A DNA stretch of 64,000 nucleotides from Rhodoferax sp. (GCF_028688795.1 NZ_JAQTXM010000017.1:46376-110375); one strand, 5' to 3'. Positions 46,005 through 55,741 are shown, counted from the stretch's first letter. The notes: generated by a model not told the origin, from the letters alone. A program made the numbers and translations.

Positions 46005-47186
46005 GGAAGGTCTGATTAACTCACCGTCAAGTGAGTTATGTGGCCGTTGTTTTTCAAATCGTGAGATTTCACAAGAAATCTCCAAGAATTCCTGAGTTTT
46101 GGCGGCTGCTTTGGGCCTTTTCGGCCCCGCTCAGGGTCATCGCCCGGTTTTCGGGCGCACTCATGCTTTCGCGCCCATCAATTTGCCGCGCACCATCCAC
46201 AAGTTGGACAGCGCAAACAAGGTGAAGAGTCGGGCTGTGTTCTTCTTCAAGCCCCGGTAGCGAACCTTGACAAAGCCGAATTGACGCTTGATCACCCGAA
46301 ACGGATGTTCTACTTTGGCGCGAATGCCAGCTTTGAGCTTCTCTGCCTTGTCGATCAGAGCATCAGCCGGGTCATCCTTGTTGAGCGCTTTGCGTTTGCC
46401 TGGACGCATGGCAATTTGCCAGGACACCGCCTTGTCCGCATCGGCTCTTTTGTCAATGCCTTGGTAGCCAGCATCACCATAAGCCAGAGTCTCTTCACCG
46501 TGCAGCAGGCTGCTGCCTTCAACGACGTCATGCACGTTGCCGGAGGTGCCGCGTACGGTGTGCACCAGTCCTGAATCAGCATCTGCGCCAATGTGGGCTT
46601 TCATGCCAAAGTACCACTGGTTGCCCTTCTGGCTGGAGTGCATTTCTGGATCGCGGGCTTTGTCTTTGTTCTTGGTGGAGGTAGGTGCCGCTATCAGGGT
46701 GGCATAGACCACGGTGCCTGTCTTCAGGAGCAAGCCGCGCTGAGTAAGCAGGTTGTTGACCGCAGCCAGGATTTGCTCTGAGAGCTTGTGTTTTTCCAGG
46801 CGATGGCGAAACCTCAGGATGGTGCTCTCGTCTGGCAGGCGGGCAAATTCTTCAAGCTGGGCAAACTCACGGTACAGCGGGGTGTCAAAGAAGGCCTCTT
46901 CCATGCCCGGGTCTGACAGGGTGAACCAATGCTGCATGAAGTGGGTGCGCAGCATGGTTTGCAATGAAAACGGGGGGCGCCCAGTTTTACCTTCGGGGTA
47001 ATACGGGGCAATTAGCTCAACCAGATCAGCCCACGGCACCACTTGCTCCATCTGCTCCAGGAACACTTGCTTGCGGGTCTTCTTGACGTTCAGGTTGAGA
47101 TTCAAAGTGGCTTGTTTTATGCTACGTATTTTATAGCAAATGACGGGTCTATAAGCATAATTTGCGAGGAGTTATGCAGAGTTTCC
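46005..47186 (-). mobile_element. IS5-family insertion sequence, 1182 bp, with CTAA target duplication
   Basis: Ends are imperfect inverted repeats: GGAAGGTCTGATTAACTCAC on the left and, read inward, GGAAACTCTGCATAACTCC on the right, with at least 16 of the first 22 positions matching. CTAA flanks both sides (46001-46004 and 47187-47190), fitting the 4-bp YTAR duplication of the IS5 group. One transposase gene spans most of it. The intact duplication shows simple insertion, apparently into the leader of the Gtr-like cassette. Confidence 0.92.
46161..47105 (-). CDS. IS5-family transposase, first catalytic Asp replaced by Tyr
   Basis: A 314-residue DDE transposase. The N-terminal part has GKTGRPPFSLQTMLRTHF; the core has STKNKDKARDPEMHSSQKG, KAHIGADADSGLVHT, YGDAGYQG (second Asp) and KVEHPFRVIKRQFGFVK (Glu). 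At the first catalytic position IS5 relatives have VDAT; here residue 134 is Tyr (VYAT, codon TAT at 46704-46706), one base from Asp. The protein is otherwise full length. It starts at TTG. The change should abolish activity, so the copy is probably not self-mobile. Confidence 0.9.
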   Translation of the reverse strand: MNLNLNVKKTRKQVFLEQMEQVVPWADLVELIAPYYPEGKTGRPPFSLQTMLRTHFMQHWFTLSDPGMEEAFFDTPLYREFAQLEEFARLPDESTILRFRHRLEKHKLSEQILAAVNNLLTQRGLLLKTGTVVYATLIAAPTSTKNKDKARDPEMHSSQKGNQWYFGMKAHIGADADSGLVHTVRGTSGNVHDVVEGSSLLHGEETLAYGDAGYQGIDKRADADKAVSWQIAMRPGKRKALNKDDPADALIDKAEKLKAGIRAKVEHPFRVIKRQFGFVKVRYRGLKKNTARLFTLFALSNLWMVRGKLMGAKA

Positions 47187-47229
47187 CTAACCTCATACAT
47201 ACCCTGCCTTATACAAAGATTAATCTCTT

Positions 47230-48798
47230 TTATTTTAAAGTGTAGTTATAAAAATAAGGATCAAATACAAGAGTACCACTCGAAGATGAGATATAGTTTA
47301 AATTAATCCATTCATAAATCAACGGATGAATTTTACTATACTGAAAATTAACATTGCTATCAAGCGGATGATTTGAAAGAAATATATAATCCGGCTTATT
47401 ATTATTTAATCTATTAATTTCATCCAGCTCAAACTTTGAACTCCTATTAATCAAGGAATATATCTCCCAGAGTGGCATTTTCTGACGGTAAATGGCGTGT
47501 AGACTAGGCATATCGGGCACCGCCAAGAAACTCTCATTTTTTTTCATTTTGTTTTCTATAACATCACTTGCCAAGTCTAACTTAGTTGAAATTTTGGGCC
47601 TTATATAGACATAATCCCCAGTAATCTCCGTTATAATATAAGGCTTTTTCAACAATGAAAAAGTGAAATAAGGTTGCGAATCAAGTGCTGCTATTATTGA
47701 AAAAACTAGTAGTAAAAATCCTAATAAAAATGCTCGGGGCCCTTTAAGATATCCTGCAATAATTAACAAACCCATTATGACTGGCAATATACCGAGACCG
47801 AGATGCACAGTATCAGCCCGAGAGAATGTGTAATGCGCATATGGTACAGATGTGACAATGATAGAAATCAACATTAACCGCATATCATCACCAGTTACCA
47901 CATATCTATTTAATAGACTTAGCACCAAGACAATAGGAAATATTATCAATAATAAGAAAAACCCACCCGTTGTTATTAGTGTAGCGCTTGTAATTACACC
48001 AACCCCATCTAAATGTACCATCCAAGGCCAAGGTATAGGTAAGGCAATATTTGTGGCGGCATACTCAAAAAGCAAACGAATACTATTTAAAAATGCTATA
48101 AAAAAACCATCAATTGCCAACATCATCCAAATATTTGGTAAAAAACCTATAAAAATACCTATGCAAAAAAAACCAATCAGTTTTACGGTTTCTTTTATTG
48201 ATTTCTCAAAAATTGAAATATGGGCAACAATAAGTAAAACCGAGAATCCGCCATATACACCATGATTTCTTCCTATGACTGCAGCAAGTCCGATACAAAT
48301 ACCACCTAAAAACCATACATGTGGTATGCGTCGTTTTAACATCGAAAAAATACAGGCCACTAGGATAACACTTACAGTATGATCATAAACTTTGTAATAA
48401 GGAAAAACCCACACAGTTAAAATGCATCCTATTAATAGCGCAAATGCCCAAAGCGCAAATCCTACTTTTTTACTGACTGAAAGGCATGCATAGACGCCAA
48501 CGACTATGCCGATAGCTTGAAATATTACAGCACTTAGGCGTGCACCCCATATGCCATCATCCCCAACAAGCCACATGATTACTGCGGCCCAGTAGTACCG
48601 ACCAATGTCGTAAGCCATAAAGTCGCGCATTGGTACTTCACCGCGCAGTACCCTCTGGGCCCCATACCAGTAGAAGCCTTCATCAGCCAAATCCAAACCA
48701 TATCGCCATGTCATCAAAAACCAAATAACTGTTACTAAGCAACCGGCAGTAGTTGCAATTATTAGCCTTTCTTTGCGATTTGTCGGTACAGATGTCAT
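47230..48798 (-). CDS. Polytopic membrane protein, probable GT-C fold glycosyltransferase (second Gtr-like cassette)
   Basis: A 522-residue, strongly AT-rich gene encoding about twelve helices. The first periplasmic loop contains LDLADEGFYWYGAQRVLRGE, an acidic loop of the GT-C/PMT kind, then MRDFMAYDIGRYYW. The C-terminal ~120 residues are soluble. With GtrA and a GtrB-like enzyme upstream it fits the last gene of a Gtr-type operon: transfer of a polyprenyl-phosphate sugar to a periplasmic acceptor. The end is only 44 bp from the IS5 element. Confidence 0.68.
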   Translation of the reverse strand: MTSVPTNRKERLIIATTAGCLVTVIWFLMTWRYGLDLADEGFYWYGAQRVLRGEVPMRDFMAYDIGRYYWAAVIMWLVGDDGIWGARLSAVIFQAIGIVVGVYACLSVSKKVGFALWAFALLIGCILTVWVFPYYKVYDHTVSVILVACIFSMLKRRIPHVWFLGGICIGLAAVIGRNHGVYGGFSVLLIVAHISIFEKSIKETVKLIGFFCIGIFIGFLPNIWMMLAIDGFFIAFLNSIRLLFEYAATNIALPIPWPWMVHLDGVGVITSATLITTGGFFLLLIIFPIVLVLSLLNRYVVTGDDMRLMLISIIVTSVPYAHYTFSRADTVHLGLGILPVIMGLLIIAGYLKGPRAFLLGFLLLVFSIIAALDSQPYFTFSLLKKPYIITEITGDYVYIRPKISTKLDLASDVIENKMKKNESFLAVPDMPSLHAIYRQKMPLWEIYSLINRSSKFELDEINRLNNNKPDYIFLSNHPLDSNVNFQYSKIHPLIYEWINLNYISSSSGTLVFDPYFYNYTLK

Positions 48799-48984
48799 TG
48801 CATTCCCATTTTTTAGATTAATAATTCATCACAAAGAGTCGAGTGAATGCCCTTGGTCTCTAGCCCATCGAACAAGGCGGTATCCTCCTGGCCAAGAAAG
48901 ACTAAGCTAGACCTGTCAGCGGTGGACCATCACGCGTAACAACCGCTGTTGAATACCAGCTTTTTTAGACAGTGTTCCACTTAA

Positions 48985-49377
48985 TCATCTGTCCGAAATT
49001 CCGGTTCCATTTCTAGGTGATGTCTTGAAAATTTTTCTGCTCGTTAAGAAAGTAATCGGAACGGTTAAAACGATTACCGCTGCCATAGCGAATTCCGGCG
49101 AGATATTCATTTTTCCTATCAGTATCCACATTAGCAATAGCCCTATCATGTATTGCAGCATATAAACAAAAGGAAACTTAAGGAAGGTGACAAGCGAACT
49201 ACGCCTGCGAAATACGAAGCGGACGCTCAAGAAGTAAGAGATCACAACCCCAGTTGCATAGGCCAATGTATAAGCCACGGGATAGGGGGTAAATTGTGCT
49301 AATGCCACAAACAGTGCCCATCCAAGGATCGTATTGGCGGTCCCAACCAACAAAAAACGAATGAACTCACTTTTCAT
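48985..49377 (-). CDS. gtrA: GtrA-family flippase (second Gtr-like cassette)
   Basis: A 130-residue, four-helix protein: FIRFLLVGTANTILGWALFV at the start and SYFLSVRFVFRRR in the third helix region are GtrA features. It shares its first base with the last base of the sugar isomerase/acetyltransferase stop, so it is coupled to the dTDP-amino-sugar genes. Different in sequence from the gtrA at 44368, so not a recent duplicate. Confidence 0.87.
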   Translation of the reverse strand: MKSEFIRFLLVGTANTILGWALFVALAQFTPYPVAYTLAYATGVVISYFLSVRFVFRRRSSLVTFLKFPFVYMLQYMIGLLLMWILIGKMNISPEFAMAAVIVLTVPITFLTSRKIFKTSPRNGTGISDR

Positions 49378-50306
49378 TAGCGCGCCTTTAAACTAAGCAT
49401 TTTGAATACACCATAGTCGCGAATGTAGTCTGCTGCGTTGTAAAAGTCTGAAGCAAACACCAATAACACGGCGTCCGCCGAATATTTGTACTGCGTACCC
49501 CAAGTCATAGGCGGTAGATAGATGCCAAGGTTCGGGCGATCGAGTATGAATTCACACCGATGGGTACCGTCGTCGGCCACAACCGCGCAGCTACCGCGAA
49601 CGCAGATCAGAAACTGGTGGCAAGTGTGGTGCGCATGCTCCCCGCGCACTTCACGGCTAGGAACGTCAAAAACTAAAAAATAGCGCTTTGCCGCGAACGG
49701 GATAGACCGATCAAACTCGCCCACAGACAAACTACCGCGCATATCTCGCACATGGGGCAGTTCGTGCAAGGTCACGCCATTAACATGCGATGTGGTCACC
49801 CCAGCCACCAACGCTGGTGCAGTTGCGACCGGAGCGTCCGAGCCCACATAGCCGACTATTCGCGCTGGGTTGCCCACAGCAATGGCGTTGGGCGGTACCG
49901 TGCGCGTCACCACAGCGCCTGCACCGACCATTGCATCGCTGCCAATCTCAATGCCGGGTAGCAGGGTGGCATTGGCGCCAATAGATGCGCCCTTGCGCAC
50001 GATGGTTCGTTCGTATTTTTCGGGGTACGCCTTACTGCGCGGAAAGCGGTCATTGGAAAACGTTACGTTAGGTCCGATGAATACATCATCTTCCACTTGC
50101 AAGCCATCCCAAAGCTGTACACCGCACTTGATGGTTACCCGATCGCCTACCACCACGTCGTTTTCAATAAAAACACCATCGCAGAGATTGCAGTCACACC
50201 CGATCACCGCGCCAGGCAGAACATGTGCGAACGCCCATATGCGCGTGCCTTTGCCAACGTTCGTTGATTCGCAAAGCGCCTTTTTATGCACGAAGAAATT
50301 AGTCAT
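49377..50306 (-). CDS. WxcM-like bifunctional dTDP-sugar enzyme: hexapeptide N-acetyltransferase + 3,4-ketoisomerase
   Basis: A 309-residue fusion. Residues ~1-155 form a left-handed beta-helix acetyltransferase (repeats such as [20 protein letters not shown], then [20 protein letters not shown]). Residues ~170-300 are an FdtA/WxcM cupin ([22 protein letters not shown]). Together with the aminotransferase it converts dTDP-4-keto-6-deoxyglucose to a dTDP-3-acetamido-3,6-dideoxyhexose. I start at the ATG at 50306, which has AAAGG six bases ahead and overlaps the GT2 gene by 8 bp. No rmlA/rmlB is in the window to provide the substrate. Confidence 0.87.
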   Translation of the reverse strand: MTNFFVHKKALCESTNVGKGTRIWAFAHVLPGAVIGCDCNLCDGVFIENDVVVGDRVTIKCGVQLWDGLQVEDDVFIGPNVTFSNDRFPRSKAYPEKYERTIVRKGASIGANATLLPGIEIGSDAMVGAGAVVTRTVPPNAIAVGNPARIVGYVGSDAPVATAPALVAGVTTSHVNGVTLHELPHVRDMRGSLSVGEFDRSIPFAAKRYFLVFDVPSREVRGEHAHHTCHQFLICVRGSCAVVADDGTHRCEFILDRPNLGIYLPPMTWGTQYKYSADAVLLVFASDFYNAADYIRDYGVFKMLSLKAR

Positions 50307-51264
50307 GACAAACCTTTCCATCGTATTGTTGCAAGTCCATCACAACGGCAAGCGGACGACCCTTGGTATTCTCGAATGCCCGCCAGGCATAGTTGCCGAT
50401 GATGCCAAGCCCAAGCGAGTTAAGCGCACCAAAAAACACAACGGTCAATAACGTTGCCGCATAACCGGGTACTGCTATGCCTCCAAAAATCTTGGCAACC
50501 AGCACGATGCAGCCCACCACCACCGACATCAGCACACCGAACAGGCCGAACACCGAAAGCACTCGGATTGGAAGGTCAGTAAACGAGAATACGCTATCAA
50601 GCAGGTAGGTCACTTTCTTCTTCAATGTCCATGCGCTTTTGCCGTGCTCGCGCTCGCGCCGCTGATACGCAACCTCTGAACGTCGAAAACCCAGCCAAAA
50701 AATCTGACCGACCAGCGATGAATTCGACTCGCCAAGTGTCAGAAGACGGTCGCGGAAAGCACGGTTACAACCGAAGACATCGACCCCCTTCTCGGGGATA
50801 TCTTGGATTACAAAGCGCTTATATAACCGCCAAAACATATCGGATGCAAGTCGCGTACTAAGCGGATCCTGTCGATTCTCGCGACAGCCGACCACTACAT
50901 CATATTGCCCTGTAATTAAACGGTCGAGGAACTCCACTGTGAGTTCTGGTGGCTCTTGCAGATCTGCAGCGATAACTGCAAAAAACTTGCCGGTGGCTGT
51001 CTGTAGGCCGCTGCGGATCGCAGCGAAAGACCCAAAGTTGCGCGAATGCATGAGCAATTGGGAGGTGAAGGGCGCGCCTGGCAACGCATGCGCCAGTAGT
51101 GCGTGGCTCTCGTCAGGACTACCGTCAACCACGAAGACTACCTCGACTGCGATCTGCCGCTCGGCACGCACGCGCAACGCAACTGTGGCCAACGCCGCCA
51201 AGAGATGAGGGATAGATTCAGCATTGCGATACACCGGTATCACGATAGAGAGACCTATCACCAC
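50299..51264 (-). CDS. GtrB/ArnC-like GT2 glycosyltransferase (second Gtr-like cassette)
   Basis: A 321-residue enzyme starting at [44 protein letters not shown] and the metal region [12 protein letters not shown]. Two C-terminal helices (~235-300) match undecaprenyl-phosphate sugar transferases. It overlaps the aminotransferase stop by 7 bp and the WxcM-like gene by 8 bp. Located between the two amino-sugar biosynthesis genes, it probably loads that amino sugar onto undecaprenyl phosphate. Confidence 0.86.
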   Translation of the reverse strand: MVIGLSIVIPVYRNAESIPHLLAALATVALRVRAERQIAVEVVFVVDGSPDESHALLAHALPGAPFTSQLLMHSRNFGSFAAIRSGLQTATGKFFAVIAADLQEPPELTVEFLDRLITGQYDVVVGCRENRQDPLSTRLASDMFWRLYKRFVIQDIPEKGVDVFGCNRAFRDRLLTLGESNSSLVGQIFWLGFRRSEVAYQRREREHGKSAWTLKKKVTYLLDSVFSFTDLPIRVLSVFGLFGVLMSVVVGCIVLVAKIFGGIAVPGYAATLLTVVFFGALNSLGLGIIGNYAWRAFENTKGRPLAVVMDLQQYDGKVCHD

Positions 51265-52346
51265 GCGTTCACCTTCGCAATAACGTGCGCCACCTCAACA
51301 TCTGTCATTTCCGGAAAACACGGAAGCGTCAAAATCTCATGACATAGCTGTTCTGTATTGGGCAATTGCACATGAGCATAGCGACTGCCAAATGCTGGTT
51401 GCAGATAATCTGGTATCGGGTAATGAACGTCTGTGGCGATATCACAAGTTTTAAGATGTTGTCTCAACGAATCCCTGTTTGCAGCCCGTAATGTATAAAG
51501 ATGAGCGACGAACTCCTCACCATAGGTAGGTGACACCTTTATGCTGGAATGCGAGATAGATGCGCTGTAGCGTGTTGCAATCGATCTCCGCCGCACATTG
51601 GCCGCATCAAGATCAGGCAAAAATTCAGAAAGGACTGCTGCTTGTATTTCATCTAACCTGCTATTGCGCGCACCGGCTATTTCAACCTGATATTTATCCG
51701 ACCAGCCATATTGCCGGAGTCGCTTCACACATTCAGCAACTTCGACATCATTAGTAACCACAGCGCCACCATCCCCAAGTGCCCCAAGATTCTTAGTTGG
51801 GTAAAAACTAAAGCTGGCCGCATCACCAAAAGTGCCGACACGATGACCATCCAACCTTGCACCATGAGATTGCGCACAGTCTTCGAGTAGCTTTACGTTC
51901 CGCGCACGACAGAGGGTTGCGATCTCTGTGATCTCAGGCACTGCTAGGCCGTAAAGATGAGTTACGACAATAGCTTTCACACCAGTGTCCAAAGCCCGCT
52001 GGACCTCACTCAATGTCACATTTCTTGACTCAACATTGACATCCAAAAACAATGGTTCTGCACCTATCGCCAACAATGCGGTGGTTGTGTACATCCCTGC
52101 ATTAGCGACCGTTGCAACCAGATCCGCCTGCCCAACACCAAAGGCCTTCAAGGCCAGTTCGATAGCATCTGTGCCATTTGCAAGGCCAACACAGTGCGGT
52201 GCCCCGATATATGCCGCAAATGCTTTCTCAAAGGCAACGACTTCGGGCCCAAGCACGAACCATGAGCGATCCATTACGCGCCGAATGGCGTCATCGAGAA
52301 ATGGTCTGGAATTAAGCAATCGCCGAGACAAATCATTTATTAACAT
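51258..52346 (-). CDS. DegT/DnrJ/EryC1/StrS sugar aminotransferase, FdtB/QdtB type
   Basis: PLP-dependent transaminase of 362 residues. The PLP-binding Lys lies in SFYPTKNLGALGDGGAV; GLANGTDAIELALKAFGVG and EDCAQSHGARLDG are further signatures of the sugar aminotransferase family. Paired with a WxcM-like 3,4-ketoisomerase it should aminate the 3-keto position to give a dTDP-3-amino-3,6-dideoxyhexose (Fuc3N or Qui3N; stereochemistry not decidable here). First gene of the second cassette. Confidence 0.88.
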   Translation of the reverse strand: MLINDLSRRLLNSRPFLDDAIRRVMDRSWFVLGPEVVAFEKAFAAYIGAPHCVGLANGTDAIELALKAFGVGQADLVATVANAGMYTTTALLAIGAEPLFLDVNVESRNVTLSEVQRALDTGVKAIVVTHLYGLAVPEITEIATLCRARNVKLLEDCAQSHGARLDGHRVGTFGDAASFSFYPTKNLGALGDGGAVVTNDVEVAECVKRLRQYGWSDKYQVEIAGARNSRLDEIQAAVLSEFLPDLDAANVRRRSIATRYSASISHSSIKVSPTYGEEFVAHLYTLRAANRDSLRQHLKTCDIATDVHYPIPDYLQPAFGSRYAHVQLPNTEQLCHEILTLPCFPEMTDVEVAHVIAKVNAW

Positions 52347-52464
52347 ATATAAGGTAATTTTTTTATTTGCTTATCAAAGCAAGGCATGAATTGAAAAGTT
52401 CATTAACCGACGGAATATTTTTTCCAAACCACGAATTCACTGCGCAAAAAAGACAGCTCCCATA

Positions 52465-52647
52465 TCAGGGCTGGCCAGGATTTTTATTCTCGGACTTCAT
52501 GATGGAGTGATATGGAATAAAGTCTATTAAATTCAAAAACTTAATGGCATTGCGTTCAAACTCACGCCAGTTTGTGCCACGATCGACAATATCTTGCAGA
52601 CGAAGTCGCACGTTCGGAAGTAAGGATAACGTTGCCTTATTTGCCAT
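52465..52647 (-). CDS. Small hypothetical protein, 60 residues
   Basis: Begins MANKATLSLLPNVRLRLQDI and ends NKNPGQP. A GGAG ribosome site lies 7 bases before the ATG, which supports translation. The protein is soluble, charged and mostly helical in appearance, with no family recognised. It stands alone between the aminotransferase and the acyltransferase in the mosaic region; it may be a remnant of a longer gene. Confidence 0.45.
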   Translation of the reverse strand: MANKATLSLLPNVRLRLQDIVDRGTNWREFERNAIKFLNLIDFIPYHSIMKSENKNPGQP

Positions 52648-52688
52648 TTAAAACTCCAGATATATTTCTGCTATTTTAAGCTTATAGA

Positions 52689-53834
52689 TCAAATTGGTCG
52701 AGAATGTACCGTTTCAAAACGATGTTTGAGCTTTAGAAACTGACGTTCGAAAAGCTCGTAGGAAAGTACTGAAAGAAAAGTCGTCGCAGCGAAAGCGGCC
52801 AATGCACTGACCCAATATGACTCTGACTCGATTTGAGTCGCCACGCTACTTCCAATAGCTATCCCTAGCAAATGAAACACATAAAGTCCATAAGAAATTT
52901 TCCCAAGGTATCGCAACGGGCGTTCCTTCAGAAAACCGAGAAATGGCTCGTGTAAAGCTGCGGTCGTCAATGCCGCAGCGCCAACAGCGATGAGCGAGTA
53001 GACGATGACCTGATGAGTCCCGATCTCGTCGATTGGTGGCATCAAAGCTCCTGAAAATAGTGCAACTATGCCAACGATTACGATCATGATCCGCGCGAAG
53101 ACCGGCGAGGGGGGACTTGGCCGCTTCACACCCAATGCGGTTCCAAGGAGAAGCGAATCCGCGCTAAATACGGATGTCCAAATCATCGGGTGAGGTGCTT
53201 GGAACAGAACGGCGAAAATGCGTACTCCAACGAACAGGACCCACAACGCAAAAAGTCCGCTCAACAAACGCGTTGGGATAGTAATCAGCCCAACTAAAAG
53301 CAATGGGAGAACGAGGTAAAACTGCTCTTCAAGCGAGATCGTCCACAAATGGGCAGTATGTGAAATCGGGTTGTACCCACGGAGTCCGGTGATGATGTTG
53401 TCAAGGAACATCATTAATCCGCCTAAACGGAACCACTCCGTCGGCAGTTGAGGTTGGCGATAGTATTGCAGGACGAAGGCACCAACACAAAATATGAAAT
53501 ACAGGGGCCAAATACGAAGCCCGCGTCGGATGTAGAAATTTCTGATCGAAATCGTTCCATTTGCATGTTGTTCGGCCCGCAGAATCGCAGTCAAGAGGTA
53601 GGCGCTTAGAAATAAGAAGACATGTACACCTACCCAACCTTGGTCATGCAATAGAGCAAGAATTGGCTCTGTTGATCGAGGCAAGTGATGAACAAACACC
53701 AACAAAAACGCGAAGAAACGAAGTCCGTCAAGTGTTGGGAAATACATCTTTTCAGATATGGCAATTAAATGTGCTGGCGGGAGACCCAGTTCTTGTGACT
53801 GTGGTGGTGAATTTGATTCGTAGGTTGTTTTCAT
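52689..53834 (-). CDS. Acyltransferase 3 family membrane protein
   Basis: A 381-residue protein with about ten helices. The family start FPTLDGLRFFAFLLVFVHHL holds the conserved His, with GVHVFLFLSAYLLTAIL and ISLEEQFYLVLP following. It should O-acylate a surface sugar. It lies just after the truncated GT2 duplicate, 12 bp from it. Confidence 0.88.
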   Translation of the reverse strand: MKTTYESNSPPQSQELGLPPAHLIAISEKMYFPTLDGLRFFAFLLVFVHHLPRSTEPILALLHDQGWVGVHVFLFLSAYLLTAILRAEQHANGTISIRNFYIRRGLRIWPLYFIFCVGAFVLQYYRQPQLPTEWFRLGGLMMFLDNIITGLRGYNPISHTAHLWTISLEEQFYLVLPLLLVGLITIPTRLLSGLFALWVLFVGVRIFAVLFQAPHPMIWTSVFSADSLLLGTALGVKRPSPPSPVFARIMIVIVGIVALFSGALMPPIDEIGTHQVIVYSLIAVGAAALTTAALHEPFLGFLKERPLRYLGKISYGLYVFHLLGIAIGSSVATQIESESYWVSALAAFAATTFLSVLSYELFERQFLKLKHRFETVHSRPI

Positions 53835-53846
53835 AGCCGTTGAGTA

Positions 53847-54203
53847 TCAATGAAGCCCTGTAGCCAGCGCTGGCACAATCCTAAGCCAACGGGTCATATA
53901 AAAAACCAACCCCGAAAAATTGCCTTTTACCATCAACTTGACCCCGATGTCGATCATCAAAAACATACGCCTGACTACGTTTCCCTTGCCAGGCCAATTT
54001 TCTGTGCGGTCCTGCGCACCGGCAGCGCGGGCCTCTTGCGTCGTGTTGTCGGTCGAGCGGTTATCGTAAACGTAGATTTTTGCTTCGGGGAGCATCCGTC
54101 GGAAGTCCTCTACAACCTTGCGAATGGATAAACCTTCGTTGTAACAGGGCAACAACACTGCTACAGTGATTGGGGCTGGTGCCGTGCCTTGAAGATTGTT
54201 CAC
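53847..54203 (-). pseudogene. Truncated and decayed duplicate of the GtrB-like GT2 gene
   Basis: From the GTG at 54203 it reads VNNLQGTAPAPITVAVLLPC and stays nearly identical to the gene at 44764-45702 through NWPGKGNVVRRMF. It then drifts: where the active copy has DADVYVMADGDGTYD this one has DIGVKLMVKGN, so the metal site is gone, and it stops after ~119 residues against 312. The two copies have the same orientation and share leader similarity, and an 80-bp block is identical. Confidence 0.88.
54073..54152 (-). repeat. 80-bp segment identical to 45572-45651
   Basis: Second copy of the identical block inside the truncated GT2 gene. The copies are 8.5 kb apart in direct orientation and bracket the second Gtr-like cassette and the IS5 element. 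Confidence 0.9.
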
Positions 54204-54464
54204 TTTTCGCACCCTTCGGGAAATTTGAATGTGCAATATAAGCTAAAAATATGAACTTTCGGTGTAAGTGCGGCCGCCTCCTCCTCATTCAAAGAATGAA
54301 CAGTGTATGTTGTTGTTTCAACCCCACGCTTGCACCAAACGCTAAGTCGATGAGGGAAGACTATTAAGATTGCAACTACCATCGCTTACAGTGGTCACAA
54401 CTTGGACCATGAATTTCATGGACATACATGTTGATTTGTTCTTCAGAAGGAGTTGATAACAATA

Positions 54465-55646
54465 ATGATTGTTGATCCGGTTGGTTTAATGCCTGCGATT
54501 GTTGCACTTATTGTTGCTGTTGCCACTTCGCTTGCTTTAACTAGGATATTCGGTGCGCCGCCAATTCAAGGGCGTTTCGTTTGTATTGACGGGTTACGGG
54601 GTTATCTTGCTTTTTTTGTATTTTTAGCTCATTCAAGCGTTTGGTATTTTTATTTACATACGGGTAAATGGGTTATACCGCCGTCTTTTTTGTATACGCA
54701 TTTTGGGCAAAGTTCAGTCGCGTTGTTTTTCATGATCACTGGCTTTTTATTTTTTGGTAAGCTACTTAATGGTAGAACACGTCCTATAGATTGGTTGCAA
54801 CTTTTCGTATCAAGACTTTTGAGATTAACGCCACTATATTTCATAGTAATAATTTTACTTTTTTTTGTCGTGGTTATTCTATCAAATGGTGTTTTAATTG
54901 AAACATCGCCAAAATTATTAAGAAATATCGTCGCGTGGTTAAGTTTTACAATATTTGGTGCACCAGACTTAAATGGCATTAAAAATACTTGGATTATAGT
55001 TGCTGGCGTGACTTGGTCATTGCCGTACGAATGGAAGTTTTATTTCTCACTACCTTTGATTGCAATTATTATAGGTTTGCGTCCACCAATTATTTACATT
55101 GGATTGAGTGTAATATTTCTTTGGTATTTTGAAGTATGGCTCGTTAATTTTCATTATTTGTCTTTTTTGAGTGGAATTTTTGCAGCACTTATTGTGCGCT
55201 CTGAAGTATTCTGTCGCCTTGCGAAGAATAGGTTTTTATCGCTGGTCGCTATTGGATGTCTCGCGGCAGTGTTATTTTTTCCAACAGCATATGAACTCGC
55301 ACCGTTGGTATTGCTGACCGTATTTTTTGTGTTGGTTGCAGCAGGTAACAGCCTGTTTGGTGTGCTAATCGGTTCTGCGTCTCGGACCCTGGGTGAACTG
55401 GCTTATGGCATATATTTACTGCAAGGTATAAGCTTATTTTTGTTATTTAACTTTGTTCTAGGGCTGCCAGCCGCAAGAGCGTTAAGCGCTGCGCAGCATT
55501 GGATGGTGATCTGCGGTTTAACGCCAATTCTTATTACAGTGTGCTTTTTTGTGTTTCGGTATATTGAACACCCATTTATGCAGCAAACGCCAACGCTGAC
55601 CGCTTGGCTACGCAGTCGTTGGTCTCGTGCGCAAGCGGCCATGTAA
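54465..55646 (+). CDS. Acyltransferase 3 family membrane protein (AT-rich)
   Basis: A 393-residue protein with about ten helices: FVCIDGLRGYLAFFVFLAHS near the start holds the family His, then FFMITGFLFFGKLL and VTWSLPYEWKFYFSLP. The gene is markedly AT-rich and unlike its GC-rich MBOAT neighbour, a sign of transfer. An AAGGAG sits 12 bases ahead of the ATG chosen; a TTG directly after the AAGGAG is less likely. Confidence 0.86.
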   Translation: MIVDPVGLMPAIVALIVAVATSLALTRIFGAPPIQGRFVCIDGLRGYLAFFVFLAHSSVWYFYLHTGKWVIPPSFLYTHFGQSSVALFFMITGFLFFGKLLNGRTRPIDWLQLFVSRLLRLTPLYFIVIILLFFVVVILSNGVLIETSPKLLRNIVAWLSFTIFGAPDLNGIKNTWIIVAGVTWSLPYEWKFYFSLPLIAIIIGLRPPIIYIGLSVIFLWYFEVWLVNFHYLSFLSGIFAALIVRSEVFCRLAKNRFLSLVAIGCLAAVLFFPTAYELAPLVLLTVFFVLVAAGNSLFGVLIGSASRTLGELAYGIYLLQGISLFLLFNFVLGLPAARALSAAQHWMVICGLTPILITVCFFVFRYIEHPFMQQTPTLTAWLRSRWSRAQAAM

Positions 55647-55678
55647 TGTGTCCAAAATTCAACTCACAATTCACTCTT

Positions 55679-55730
55679 AATTTCATAGCTGCTAGCGCTT
55701 TAAAGGTAAGGGCTAGCGCACTATTTGATA
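55679..55730. repeat. Dispersed palindromic repeat, copy 2
   Basis: ATAGCTGCTAGCGCTT followed by AAGGTAAGGGCTAGCGC, the same element as at 42402-42450. It lies in the gap between the AT-rich acyltransferase and the MBOAT gene. Confidence 0.65.
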
Positions 55731-55741
55731 TATAAATAAGA

